Shown here: piece after piece, positions 45,914 to 55,226 of the stretch
Position numbering within the stretch: position 1 is the stretch's first letter
Layout: every line of letters starts with the position of its first letter
From: CAVVFX01 sp963747535
GTDB lineage: Bacteria; Acidobacteriota; Terriglobia; Bryobacterales; Bryobacteraceae
DNA length: 64,000 nt
Direction: 5' to 3'
Assembly (NCBI GenBank): GCA_963747535.1
Contig: CAVVFX010000013.1
Coordinates: 124,001-188,000, forward strand
Program-made: the position numbers and the translations under genes
The notes under the pieces: model-generated
Told to the model about the DNA's origin: nothing
Seen by the model: the letters and a program-made list of their open reading frames with translations, nothing else
Database searches by the model: none

Positions 45914-46971
45914 CTCTCTCCCTTAAGTGATCCTATTCCGAGTGATGTGTCTTGCGAAGGCGAAGCCTCCGGTGAGCTAGCTGGCTGCACTGCGCCGGCA
46001 GCAGTGGAGTCAGGGAAATTGCTGCTAATGTTGTCCAGAAAAGTTGATGTCGGCGTAAAAAACAAGTTCCCGGTGACGGGCCGGCTAAAATCGAGCAGCC
46101 GATCATAATTGCCTGGAGGGCGGCCGACAAACATGTTTTGCAGCATGGTCTCCGTGGTACGCGGGGAGCGGCTATATCCAATGAAATATGTTCCGAATTC
46201 GCTGTGACCCGGCCTTCCGAAGGGCATGTTGTCTCTTAGTATCCGTCGTTCTTTTCCATTTTCCTCTATGGTAGTCAACGCGTTGTGTGCGGAGGCCGGC
46301 TTCTCCAGATCACTTAGTTCGATATCTGAGAGCTTCTTACGGCCTATAATGCGCTCTTGCGCCTCCACGGGGAGAGAATTCCAGCCTTTCATGTCGTGAA
46401 GATACTTCTGCACAATGACATAGCTACCGCCTGCAAAGGGAGAGTCCTCGGCTCCAACCATCGCGGCTTCACGTGCCGCATCGCCCCGGGGGTTTTCCGT
46501 GCCATCTACAAAGCCAATCATACTTCGTTCATCAAAATAGCGGAATCCGTGCACTTCATCGACAATTGAGGCCGCATCTCCGGCGGCGTCCATGATCTGC
46601 GCCGCGAGTTCGAAGCAGAGGTCCGAACGCTGCGCTCGAATGTGAAAAAGGATGTCTCCCGGCGTGGAGACGGCATGGCGTCCTCCCGAACGTATTTCCT
46701 GAAACGGATGAAGCTCCGCGGGCCGCGGCGATCCAAACAGCTTGTCCCAGGCTTCCGAACCGACGCCGGCGACACACGTCAGGCCCGCCTCAATCCCCCG
46801 AAATTCCACGGCCCGCACCAAGCCCGAAAGGCTCGAAAAGAGGGAACGCACACTAGCGTAATTCTCTCGCCCGGGACGAATGCAGAGAACCAGAAAGATC
46901 GCGGACCGCGTGAGCGGACTAACGATGGGTTGAGGGACGACGATTTCGTTCAGATCGTTAGGGGTGTCCAT
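45910..46971 (-). CDS. DyP-type peroxidase, encapsulin cargo
   Basis: 353 residues. The haem peroxidase signature MIGFVDGTENPRGDAA carries the catalytic Asp of GxxDG; GGSYVIVQKYLHDMKGWNSL, the HNAL/R segment and SEFGTYFIGYSR are also typical. After the enzyme domain a flexible Ser/Ala/Pro linker of about 25 residues ends in DTSLGIGSLKGER, matching the known encapsulin-loading peptide (LxIGSLKG). The enzyme oxidises dyes, phenolics or other reductants with H2O2 inside the shell. First gene of the pair. Confidence 0.94.
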   Translation of the reverse strand: MDTPNDLNEIVVPQPIVSPLTRSAIFLVLCIRPGRENYASVRSLFSSLSGLVRAVEFRGIEAGLTCVAGVGSEAWDKLFGSPRPAELHPFQEIRSGGRHAVSTPGDILFHIRAQRSDLCFELAAQIMDAAGDAASIVDEVHGFRYFDERSMIGFVDGTENPRGDAAREAAMVGAEDSPFAGGSYVIVQKYLHDMKGWNSLPVEAQERIIGRKKLSDIELSDLEKPASAHNALTTIEENGKERRILRDNMPFGRPGHSEFGTYFIGYSRSPRTTETMLQNMFVGRPPGNYDRLLDFSRPVTGNLFFTPTSTFLDNISSNFPDSTAAGAVQPASSPEASPSQDTSLGIGSLKGER

Positions 46972-47418
46972 TGACTCTTGTACTCTACGCTGGTTCCGAT
47001 CTTCGAAAAGAGTCCCATTCCGCGTGCATTCCTAAGTCTCGCCCGTCAGGCCATGAAAAACAAATGATTAGCTTCCGAGGGGTATCCGTCGGATAAATCT
47101 TGCCATTTGGCCTGGTGTGTGCGACCGATGCCGGCGTTCCTGCATTGCGGAAAAGTATAACAAAAAGGTCTCGGAACGTGCACGGCTTCGGAAGGACGTC
47201 GTCTGAAACCGGCTTACCGGAACGGTGGACCGTGTCGGTCCCTCCCTCGCCACCGGCGTTTACCAGATTTAGGTACCTCCTTTGAAACCCGACGAGCCAG
47301 TCGCGGAATCTCTTTCGCATCAAACCTCACTTAGGTTAGCAGCCGAAAGTCAATACCCGTAAACGGCCGTTTTCCGAGCGACGAATCCGCGATGGAGATA
47401 ATGAGGAACGGAGATTCC
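46972..47418. other. Intergenic region between DyP and DUF1080 genes, with a doubtful ORF
   Basis: About 450 bases. A minus-strand frame 46985-47320 (from an ATG after GAGG) would encode 111 residues beginning MRKRFRDWLVGFQRRYLNLV with no recognisable domain. Codon use is not clearly coding, so I leave it uncalled; it may be a gene remnant. The DyP-encapsulin promoter must lie here. Confidence 0.35.
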
Positions 47419-48240
47419 ATGAGCCAACTTTCGTTCGAACGCGCTTTCCTCTTTTCAATTTGCGGTTTACTGATGACGTTGATCCTCCCGACTGGCGTTT
47501 CCGCGCAGCAACCCGGCGGTCGCCAAGACCGGGCCAGGCCGCAGGACACAGAAGTTTGGGAGCCGGAGCCCAAGGTCGTAACCCCCGGTTCGCCCGATTC
47601 CGCTCCGCCTTCCGACGCGATCGTTCTCTTCGACGGCAATAACCTGGACCAGTGGGTGAACACCGCCGACAAATCGCCGGCGAATTGGATTGTCAGCAAC
47701 GGCGTCATGACGGTGAGCAAGGCGAAGGGGGCGGGCAATATTGAAACCAAACGCACATTCCACAATTACCAGTTGCACATCGAATGGAAGATTCCCGAGA
47801 ATGTTACCGGAACCGGCCAACTGCGCGGCAACAGCGGAGTCTTTCTGGCCGCCACCGGCCCTGGCGATGCCGGGTACGAGTTGCAGATTCTCGATTCGTA
47901 TCACAACAGGACCTATGCTAACGGGCAGGCGGGAAGCATGTACAAGCAAAGCATTCCGTTCGTGAACCCCGCGCGCAAGCCCGGCGAGTGGCAGAGCTAC
48001 GACGTCATTTGGATGGCGCCCCTCTTCAAGGCGGATGGAAGTCTGCAAACTCCGGCGTATGTGACGGTCTTCTTCAACGGCGTGCTGGTGGAAAATCACT
48101 TCGAACTGAAGGGCGAGACGTTGTACATCGGCAAACCGTTCTACCGCAAGTTTGATTCCGCGCCCATCAAACTGCAAGCGCACCCCGACCCCAGCGAACC
48201 GGACAGCTTTCGAAATATCTGGGTGAGGGAACTGAATTAA
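47419..48240 (+). CDS. Exported DUF1080 (3-keto-disaccharide hydrolase-like) protein
   Basis: 273 residues from the ATG at 47419, with GGAG five bases ahead. Signal peptide (AFLFSICGLLMTLILPTGVSAQ), a Pro/Arg-rich linker, then a single concanavalin-like sandwich: IVLFDGNNLDQW, GAGNIETKRTFHNYQLHIEW, GNSGVFLA, YELQILDSYHN and FFNGVLVENHFEL. Members of DUF1080 include 3-keto-glycoside hydrolases and many sugar-binding proteins of Acidobacteria and Planctomycetes. No other sugar genes are adjacent. Confidence 0.88.
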   Translation: MSQLSFERAFLFSICGLLMTLILPTGVSAQQPGGRQDRARPQDTEVWEPEPKVVTPGSPDSAPPSDAIVLFDGNNLDQWVNTADKSPANWIVSNGVMTVSKAKGAGNIETKRTFHNYQLHIEWKIPENVTGTGQLRGNSGVFLAATGPGDAGYELQILDSYHNRTYANGQAGSMYKQSIPFVNPARKPGEWQSYDVIWMAPLFKADGSLQTPAYVTVFFNGVLVENHFELKGETLYIGKPFYRKFDSAPIKLQAHPDPSEPDSFRNIWVRELN

Positions 48241-48575
48241 CCACAGTGTCGCTAGATTTTGCGCGCCAACCGCTCCCTCACGGTCACCGCTCAGTAGGAT
48301 GAGTGTTAGCGATGCGCAATCACTTGTGACGCTCTGTTCAGCGCGGCTGGCCTGGCCCGCGACCGGCATCGAAAACCGCGAGGCGCACTTGAGGTGGGGT
48401 TCGCAAAACGCAAAATGAGCGCTGAAACGAGTAGTGTGCGCCGATGCCGAACGGCGTTGCGAACCGGCTTTCAGCCACTAACCGCGGGGCAGGCCGCGCT
48501 CCAATGTGCGTGAAACTTGCGCCTTTGCCGCCGCCAGACGTTTCTGAATTATACTGATTTGGATACGGCGAGCGT
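48241..48575. other. Intergenic region ahead of the TIR/STAND cluster
   Basis: 335 bases without a supportable gene. Contains a CCAACCGCTCCCTCACGGTC stretch that looks like a dispersed acidobacterial sequence, and the candidate promoter at 48525-48555. Confidence 0.5.
48525..48555 (+). promoter_or_regulatory. Candidate promoter of the four-gene signalling/conflict operon
   Basis: TTGCCG (48525-48530) and TATACT (48550-48555) with a 19-bp spacer, 20 bases before the first ATG. The -10 box is good; the spacing is long. Confidence 0.35.
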
Positions 48576-49814
48576 ATGATGGGGCATACCTTTTTCTTCA
48601 GCTACGCGCGGGACGACTATAATCCTTTCCAAAAGTCCTTTCTCGAGGATCTCGCCGAGCGTGTGCGTGGCAAAACTGGCTTGGCGAGGAATTCCGAAAT
48701 CTATTTTCGCGATGAAAGCGATATCGAACTCGGCCAACAGTGGGAGCCATCTCTTGAGAGCGCCCTGCAATACAGCAAGACGATGCTCTGTATGTACTCG
48801 CCCCGCTATTTCCAGCGGCCGGTTTGCGGTGTCGAAATGGAGGCCTTTATTGAGCGTCAAGTGGCACTCGCTGAGGCGGATCGCCTCTTCCTTCTCCCCG
48901 TTATCTGGATACCTTGCGAATCCTCAATTCCGAAATCGATTAATTCCATCACCTTCCACCACGCCGACTTTCCCGCCAGTCACAAGGAAAAAGGACTCGA
49001 AGTCCTGACGCGGCAGGCCACCAGTCCCCGCTACCAGGCTGATTATGAGCAATGCCTGGAGGCCGTTGCCACGAAGATAGCGAGTGCTGCCGGTCGTAAT
49101 CCTCCGCTGGCGCCCGGAACCTTCAGCTTCAACCAGTTGAAGAGCGCATTCGAGGATACGCTTGGCCCAGGCGTCGCTCTTCCCCTACAGGAATCGCTGA
49201 AGGGTCCAGATGCCGTAGACTTCGTCTACATCGCCGGCACCCAACAGGAACTCGCGATCAAAGCCACCAGGACCTACTATGGCAATTCGCGCAGTGATGA
49301 GTGGCGTCCGTTTTCAACGGTCGGTTTGAAGATTTCGGCGCTTGCGTCTAAGATTGCTGCTCTCAAAGATTTCTCTCCCAACAGTCTGCGGCTTTCCAAA
49401 AAGATCACCGACTATCTCGAAGAGGCCGAAACGGATAACCGGATTCTTGTCCTTTTCGTTGATCCCTGGACTCTCAACCTGGTGGCGCAATACGAGTCGC
49501 AAGTGAGCGATTTTGCCAAGAGGGCATCGCTTCACACTTCAATTGTCGTGATTTGGAACGAAGGTGACCCCGATACTCCGCCCAAAGAAACTGCCCTGAA
49601 GGCCCAATTGATAAAGAGCCTGAAAGCTCAACTTACCCGGGAAGAGATTTTCTATCGGCCTTCCATCAGAACTGCCGTCGATTTGGAAACGGCCCTCAGC
49701 GAAAGCCTTATCCGGATTCAAGACCGCATCATCCAAATTCAAAAGGCTTCCGAGCTTGTAAACCAATCGTCCTTGCGCAAGAAGCCCGAGCTAGGCAACA
49801 TGCCGGCGCGATAA
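48576..49814 (+). CDS. TIR-domain protein with FxsC-like C-terminal domain
   Basis: 412 residues. Residues 3-150 are a TIR-like domain: HTFFFSYARDDYNPFQ, IYFRDESDIELGQQW and YSPRYFQRPVCGVEMEAFIER, where a Glu after the Cys sits where TIR NADases have theirs. From about 215 a second alpha/beta domain begins: DAVDFVYIAGTQQEL, TYYGNSRSDEWRPF, RILVLFVDPWTLNL, SIVVIWNEGD. This arrangement matches the FxsC proteins of FxSxx-COOH peptide systems, though no FxSxx peptide or FxsB radical-SAM gene is present here. First gene of a four-gene operon; 5 bp before the next start. Activity (NAD cleavage or scaffold) is unproven. Confidence 0.75.
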   Translation: MMGHTFFFSYARDDYNPFQKSFLEDLAERVRGKTGLARNSEIYFRDESDIELGQQWEPSLESALQYSKTMLCMYSPRYFQRPVCGVEMEAFIERQVALAEADRLFLLPVIWIPCESSIPKSINSITFHHADFPASHKEKGLEVLTRQATSPRYQADYEQCLEAVATKIASAAGRNPPLAPGTFSFNQLKSAFEDTLGPGVALPLQESLKGPDAVDFVYIAGTQQELAIKATRTYYGNSRSDEWRPFSTVGLKISALASKIAALKDFSPNSLRLSKKITDYLEEAETDNRILVLFVDPWTLNLVAQYESQVSDFAKRASLHTSIVVIWNEGDPDTPPKETALKAQLIKSLKAQLTREEIFYRPSIRTAVDLETALSESLIRIQDRIIQIQKASELVNQSSLRKKPELGNMPAR

Positions 49815-49819
49815 CGGCT

Positions 49820-52800
49820 ATGGGCAAGATCGTCACGTTCTACTCTTACAAAGGCGGTACGGGCAGATCGATGGCGCTCGCGAACACGGCGTGGATCCTG
49901 GCGAGCCGCAAAAAGCGCGTGCTCGCGATCGACTGGGACCTCGAAGCGCCGGGCCTGCATCGCTATTTCGCCCCCTTCCTGGTGGATCGCTATCTCACCG
50001 CGACCAAGGGGGTCATCGAATTCGTTCGGGCGTTCGCCATCCGATCCGCCACGCCGCCCTCTGACGAGCCCCTCAAACCGGATTGGTTTGTGCCGATTGC
50101 CGATATCGTAGATTACGCCGTTTCTGCCCGCTGGAACTACTTCGCTCCCGGAACGCTCGACCTGATTGCCGCCGGCCAACAGGATTCCTCCTACGCGACC
50201 CGCGTAAACTCTTTCGACTGGGATGATTTCTATGAGAAGCGCGGCGGTGGAGTCTTTCTCGAGAAGACGAAGGAACTGATGCGTAGTCAATACGATTACA
50301 TCCTGATCGATAGCCGCACGGGGGTCAGCGACACGTCCGGAATCTGCACCGTGCACCTGCCCGATGCCGTGGTGGTCTGCTTCACGCTCAACAACCAGAG
50401 TATCGAGGGGGCATCGTCGGTGGCCCAATCGATTGCCGCGCAACGGACTGACGAGTTGGGAAAGTCCCGTATTCCGATCTTTCCTGTTCCCATGCGGACG
50501 GACACTTTCGAAAAAAAGAAGCTCGACAAACGGCGGGCCTGCGGAAGGGAGAAGTTCAAGGCGTTTCTCGACCGCCTGCCCTCTGATTACTGGAAGGACG
50601 TCGAGGTTCCCTACTGGGGCTATTACGGCTACGAAGAAGTATTGGCCACCTTTGGGGACGAGCCCAATACAGCGTCGAACTCAATGCTAAGTTCGTTCGA
50701 GAACCTCACGCGCCACCTGACGAACGGGGATGTCACCAGTCTCGCTCCTCCGCCTCCCGAGGAACGTCAATCGGTGCTCCGCTTTTTCGAGGATGGTCCC
50801 CCAAGGGTCGATGAGACCAGCACGGTTGTCGTGGTTAGCGCACCGGCGTCGAAGCCCTGGCTTTTCGATTATTACCTGAGCTCGAATGCCCTCGAAAGCG
50901 CGGATGCCGCTCTACTTCGCCAGTTGTTGGAAGCCCGCGCGAACAGCGATTTTGTCAGTACCGACGCGATCCTTTCCGATCCGAACCGCGCCGCGGCTTT
51001 CAGTACCGCCCTCTCTCACTCCTCGGCGTTCCTTTTCTGTGAAGGCCGCTTCGGCTGGAGCCCCTGGCAATTGAGAGAACTCGCTTTCGCCTTTGAGCAT
51101 CAGAAGCAAGAGGCGGAAAGGGGCCGCGAGTTCCCGATCATTCCGGTGGTGTTTCCCGCTGCATCGACCACTTCATACTCATGGCTTGAGCCCAACGTTG
51201 TCGATCTTCGGCGCAAGATTGACGATGTCGACAAATTGACCGGCCTTACCCGGCGCCTCGGCTCGGGCGAAATTCGCTCGTTTCCTCTCGGGGCGAACCC
51301 GTTCAAGGGAGCCTTGCCGTATCAGGAAATCGATGAGCCGGTGTTTCTTGGCCGCGATGCCGACTTGCAGGCGCTTGCCGCCTTGCTCCCCGTTAACCCG
51401 ATCGTCTTCCTGCGCGGCGCATCCGGCGTTGGCAAGACCTCGCTGGTCAACGCCGGATTGAAGCCGTTGCTGCGGCGTCAATCCAATCCGTCGTGGGAAA
51501 TCGCCAGCTTCACTCCGCAGACGCGGCCATTCTCCGATCTGGCCGCCGCGCTGGTGAATCTATGGAGCACGGAGACCAACGAGACCAACCGTCTTTTGGA
51601 AGTCTCGAACATGAGTACAGCCCTTGCCAGTGGATCGGTCGAATGGCAATCGATTCTTCAACTCGCGTTTCGAGGTTCGTCCACTGATCAGCGGCTGCTC
51701 ATCGTTGTCGATCAGGCGGAGTTGCTTCTCAATCCGGGGCTCGATTCCGATCGACTTCCATTTCTCCGTCTGCTGGGTAAGTTCGCCGAGGCCTTGCCGG
51801 TGACCGTGCTCTTCCTCATCCGCCCGGAAGCGGAAGCTCCGTTCGAATCGCTCATGCCCGCATGGACATGGGCGGTCCAGGACGGATTGGTGCTCCAGGA
51901 CATGAACGCTGAAGCCTGGATGCAAATCGCCGGAGTTCGGTCTCGTTTCGGCGCCGCCCCGGTCGACGCGACGCTGGTAGCTCAGGCAGTCGATGCGGCG
52001 GATAGGGAAACCAAGCCGGCCGGAAAGACCGCCGTTATGTCCTCGTGGTTGGCAGGTGACGACCACACCACCGAAACAACTTTCGTGGACCGATCCAGGA
52101 TGGCGCTTGATTTGTATCTGGCGGCGCTGGCAGATGCGGACCGTGCGATTCTGCTGAGCACTCTGGTAAGGCTGATCGATGTAAGCCAACTCAGCACAGA
52201 CAACTTCACGCCTTCGCCTCTCTACTGGCACGAACTCGATGACGAGCTCCGCGCCCGTTTCCAGCCTCTGATCGATCGCCGCATTCTTTCCACCTACCTC
52301 GATCCCGGCAGGAGTCGCGCCCTTGTGAAACTCACGTCGTTGGCTGGCTGTCTGCCATCGCTGATCTCCTTTATCAATGCGAACGTCGAGTTTTTGCGCT
52401 GGCGCCAGAAGATCAGCGTTCAGGCTATTCTTTGGGATTATGCCGATCGCCGCGACGAACTCCTTCTCAGCAAACAGGAATTGGCTGCGGCCGATGCGTT
52501 TCGTCCGCTTAAGGATCAGAACGATCTCTTCCCGCATCGCCAGAAGGAACTGACGGCCGTGGAACTTGCGTTGCTGCGCCAATCCTCAGACTATTATTTG
52601 CGGGAGGAACTGCGGTTCGAACAGGCTTCCGTCGACTACAGTGGTATGACCAGCTTGATTCGGCGGCCCACCTCGACGGCGGCGCCGCAAGCACCGACTG
52701 CAGCCCCTAAGCCGCCTGCGCCTGCTCCGCCCGGAGAATTCACGCGCATGTTCGGGGAAGCGTCACAAAGCGCGCCGGCCCGTCCCGCATCGACTGGAGC

Positions 52801-53836
52801 AACTGGGCTGTTCCAAACTGCGCCCCAATCGACAGACACCCCTCTTGCATCGGCTCCGCCCGGAGAATTTACGCGAATGTCCGGAGGAAGAGCGCCCGAT
52901 AGCCCAGTGCCGACTCCGGGGCAGGATCGCCAGACGGCGGCCAGTCCCCGGCGATGGCTCGTCAACGTGGCCGCCGCGGTTCTTATCCTCGTAGCTGTGG
53001 GCTTCGGAATTTTCAAGCTGGCGCCTCTTGCACTGACTCACAAGGCCTCCAAGCCTATCGGCCCTGGCAACCTGAACCTGGCGGAATTGAACACCAGTAA
53101 CGTGGACATGGCCATCGGTTACTTTACCGAAATGATTCAATCCGGCGACACCACCGCGTACGCTATGAGGGCTTATGCCAACCGGTTGGCTGGCAACCTG
53201 AACCCGGCTCTCGCCGATTACGAAGCGTCTCTGAAAATCCATCCCGGTGACGTCCAAAGTCTCACCGGCGCCGCATACGTGTACTCGCTCAAGAAGGACT
53301 ATCCGGCAGCGGTGCAGTCCCTCACGGCCGCCATTAACGCCGATCCGGCTAACAGCCGCCACTACATCGATCGCGCCAATGCCTATTCGGCGATGGGAGA
53401 CAACAAAGATGCTTTGAGCGACTGGAGTGCAGCTTTGAACCTCGATCCCACTTCTCCGCTCGCCCAGGCCGGCCGGATTCGAACCCTTCGCGTCCTCGGT
53501 ATCAAGCTCGGTCCGGCCGACGTGGTTCCTACCGTCTATTTCCAGTTGGCAAGTGAGCTCCAGAGGCCGCAGGCCCAAAAGATACACGACGGGCTGCGGG
53601 ATCTCGGCTATGTGCTTCCTGATCTTGAGATCGTCGGAAACCAGCCCGGTAGTCCCGAGCTGCGCTTTCATAATCCGAATGAACAAGCCCGGGCCGAGCG
53701 GCTGGCCCGCGACTTAAAATCGCTTCACTTTGAAGTCACAATCCGGAACACCTCAGCGCTAAAGACGAGCGCTATGGCCCAACCCATGAGCTTCGAGCTG
53801 TGGTTCGGCACCTTAATAAACAAGGATACGAAATGA
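49820..53836 (+). CDS. MinD-type ATPase / TIR / STAND NTPase / TM / TPR giant signalling protein
   Basis: 1,338 residues. 1-330: MinD/ParA-like ATPase with TFYSYKGGTGRSMALANTAW (deviant Walker A) and LAIDWDLEAPGLHRYF. 334-485: a second TIR-like domain (VVVVSAPASKPWLFDYYLSS ... FCEGRFGWSPWQLREL ... FPIIPVVFP). About 500-900: STAND-type NTPase with VFLGRDADL, FLRGASGVGKTSLVNAGLKP (Walker A at 533) and RLLIVVDQAELLLN (Walker B). 960-1045: Pro/Ala-rich linker with two PPGEFTRM motifs. 1046-1068: TM helix (VNVAAAVLILVAVGFGIF). Then TPRs (1090-1220) and an LytR-C/SPOR-like end (VYFQLASELQ). FxsT-like order. Sensor/switch of the operon by inference; the TPR part lies beyond the membrane. Confidence 0.8.
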   Translation: MGKIVTFYSYKGGTGRSMALANTAWILASRKKRVLAIDWDLEAPGLHRYFAPFLVDRYLTATKGVIEFVRAFAIRSATPPSDEPLKPDWFVPIADIVDYAVSARWNYFAPGTLDLIAAGQQDSSYATRVNSFDWDDFYEKRGGGVFLEKTKELMRSQYDYILIDSRTGVSDTSGICTVHLPDAVVVCFTLNNQSIEGASSVAQSIAAQRTDELGKSRIPIFPVPMRTDTFEKKKLDKRRACGREKFKAFLDRLPSDYWKDVEVPYWGYYGYEEVLATFGDEPNTASNSMLSSFENLTRHLTNGDVTSLAPPPPEERQSVLRFFEDGPPRVDETSTVVVVSAPASKPWLFDYYLSSNALESADAALLRQLLEARANSDFVSTDAILSDPNRAAAFSTALSHSSAFLFCEGRFGWSPWQLRELAFAFEHQKQEAERGREFPIIPVVFPAASTTSYSWLEPNVVDLRRKIDDVDKLTGLTRRLGSGEIRSFPLGANPFKGALPYQEIDEPVFLGRDADLQALAALLPVNPIVFLRGASGVGKTSLVNAGLKPLLRRQSNPSWEIASFTPQTRPFSDLAAALVNLWSTETNETNRLLEVSNMSTALASGSVEWQSILQLAFRGSSTDQRLLIVVDQAELLLNPGLDSDRLPFLRLLGKFAEALPVTVLFLIRPEAEAPFESLMPAWTWAVQDGLVLQDMNAEAWMQIAGVRSRFGAAPVDATLVAQAVDAADRETKPAGKTAVMSSWLAGDDHTTETTFVDRSRMALDLYLAALADADRAILLSTLVRLIDVSQLSTDNFTPSPLYWHELDDELRARFQPLIDRRILSTYLDPGRSRALVKLTSLAGCLPSLISFINANVEFLRWRQKISVQAILWDYADRRDELLLSKQELAAADAFRPLKDQNDLFPHRQKELTAVELALLRQSSDYYLREELRFEQASVDYSGMTSLIRRPTSTAAPQAPTAAPKPPAPAPPGEFTRMFGEASQSAPARPASTGATGLFQTAPQSTDTPLASAPPGEFTRMSGGRAPDSPVPTPGQDRQTAASPRRWLVNVAAAVLILVAVGFGIFKLAPLALTHKASKPIGPGNLNLAELNTSNVDMAIGYFTEMIQSGDTTAYAMRAYANRLAGNLNPALADYEASLKIHPGDVQSLTGAAYVYSLKKDYPAAVQSLTAAINADPANSRHYIDRANAYSAMGDNKDALSDWSAALNLDPTSPLAQAGRIRTLRVLGIKLGPADVVPTVYFQLASELQRPQAQKIHDGLRDLGYVLPDLEIVGNQPGSPELRFHNPNEQARAERLARDLKSLHFEVTIRNTSALKTSAMAQPMSFELWFGTLINKDTK

Positions 53837-53837
53837 C

Positions 53838-55226
53838 ATGCTAAACCCTGGAATTCAACCTTTTCGCGTCGCGCGAAATGAAAAGAACCGGACCGCGATC
53901 GTTTTCGTCCATGGATTTTCCGGCGATCGCGCCGCCACCTGGAATGAGATACCCTCGGCTCTTGCCGCCGATAAGCGGCTCAGCGGATGGGATATGTATG
54001 GTTTCGGCTATCCCAGCCATAAGAGTTTCGATATTCTCGGATTGTGGAGCGCCGACCCCGCCCTCAACCAGATTTCGACCAAGCTCAACACTGAGCACGA
54101 ACTCCGTAAGGAACGCTATGACGCGCTCGCCCTGGTGGCTCACAGCATGGGCGGACTGGTAGTGCAAAACGCCCTGGTGAAATATCCGGCACTGCGGAAG
54201 CGCACCACGCACGTCTTCCTCTTCGGTACGCCCAGCGCCGGACTGGTGAAGGCGAGGCTGCTCTCATTCCTCAAGCAGCAGATCCACAACATGAGCGCGA
54301 GCGGCGGATTTATCAAACAACTCCGGGCCGCGTGGACCGATAAGAAATTCGCCACGAATCCACCATTCGCTTTCTTCACCACCGCGGGCGAATTGGATCA
54401 GTTTGTTCCACCGAAGTCCTCCCTCGACCCGTTTCCTGAGCAATTCCGGCGCGTGATTCCGGGAAATCACATCACCATGCTCCGACGAACGGACACCGGC
54501 TATCCCGCGGTCGAGATCCTGATCGATGGGTTGACCGGCGGCAAGGGGACTGGCGTCGCTTGCAACTCGGCCCGCGTCGCGGTGGAGACCGGCCATTTCC
54601 AGGACGCGATCGAAGAACTTCTGCCCATCGAGAAGCAACTCGATGACGCCGGAGCCGTACAGCTTGCGATCGCGCTCGATCGCCGGGGCCGTCGTGAGGA
54701 AGCTATCCAGGTGCTCAAGGATCATAGACCGGAAGGCACCGATGTGCTTGGCGTACTCGCCGGGCGCCTGAAGCGCAGATGGCAGGTTACGCGCAAGCTG
54801 GAAGACATTACTTCCGCGCGCGAACTCTACAAGCGTGGGTACGAGACCTCTTCAGCGAAAAATCCGCCCAACCACGATCAGGCCTACTACCACGCCATTA
54901 ACCTGGCGTATTTCGCACTTGCCGGCAGCGAACGCGATGAAGCCGCCGCACGAGATTGGGCCAGCAGGGCTCTGGACCATTGCCAGAAAGCCACGGATAA
55001 GAAACAGGAGTTCTGGCGCCTCGCGACCGAAGGCGACGCGCTCTTCATACTAGGCCGGCGCGACGAAGGATTTGATAAACACGCCGCCGCAGTGGCGCTG
55101 AATCCTGAGCCATGGCAAGCCGTTTCCGCCGAGGATCAGGCCCTCCGTGTCGCCGATCTGTGCGGGCTTGGCAAGCCGTACATCGAGAAGCTTGCCAATA
55201 AATACGAAGGAGGGGATCAGCAGTGA
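53838..55226 (+). CDS. Alpha/beta hydrolase fused to helical-repeat (TRAFs-binding/TPR-S-like) tail
   Basis: 462 residues. 15-230: lipase/esterase of the PGAP1/DUF676 type: AIVFVHGFSGDRAATWNEIP (oxyanion region), ALVAHSMGGLVVQNAL (nucleophile Ser near 104), ELDQFVPPKS (Asp) and GNHITM (His). From about 245: helical repeats resembling the DUF4071/TPR-S type seen in the next gene (LGVLAGRLKRRWQVTRKLEDI, ARELYKRGYETSS, NHDQAYYHAINLAYFAL). It starts 2 bases after the STAND gene stop and its own stop overlaps the next GTG (GTGA). Probably an effector that acts on lipids or esters when the system is triggered; that is inference. Confidence 0.75.
   Translation: MLNPGIQPFRVARNEKNRTAIVFVHGFSGDRAATWNEIPSALAADKRLSGWDMYGFGYPSHKSFDILGLWSADPALNQISTKLNTEHELRKERYDALALVAHSMGGLVVQNALVKYPALRKRTTHVFLFGTPSAGLVKARLLSFLKQQIHNMSASGGFIKQLRAAWTDKKFATNPPFAFFTTAGELDQFVPPKSSLDPFPEQFRRVIPGNHITMLRRTDTGYPAVEILIDGLTGGKGTGVACNSARVAVETGHFQDAIEELLPIEKQLDDAGAVQLAIALDRRGRREEAIQVLKDHRPEGTDVLGVLAGRLKRRWQVTRKLEDITSARELYKRGYETSSAKNPPNHDQAYYHAINLAYFALAGSERDEAAARDWASRALDHCQKATDKKQEFWRLATEGDALFILGRRDEGFDKHAAAVALNPEPWQAVSAEDQALRVADLCGLGKPYIEKLANKYEGGDQQ

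Noticed and set aside
52763..53686. 307-codon minus-strand frame
   Set aside because: Antisense to the TPR part of the STAND protein, whose domains are clear on the plus strand.
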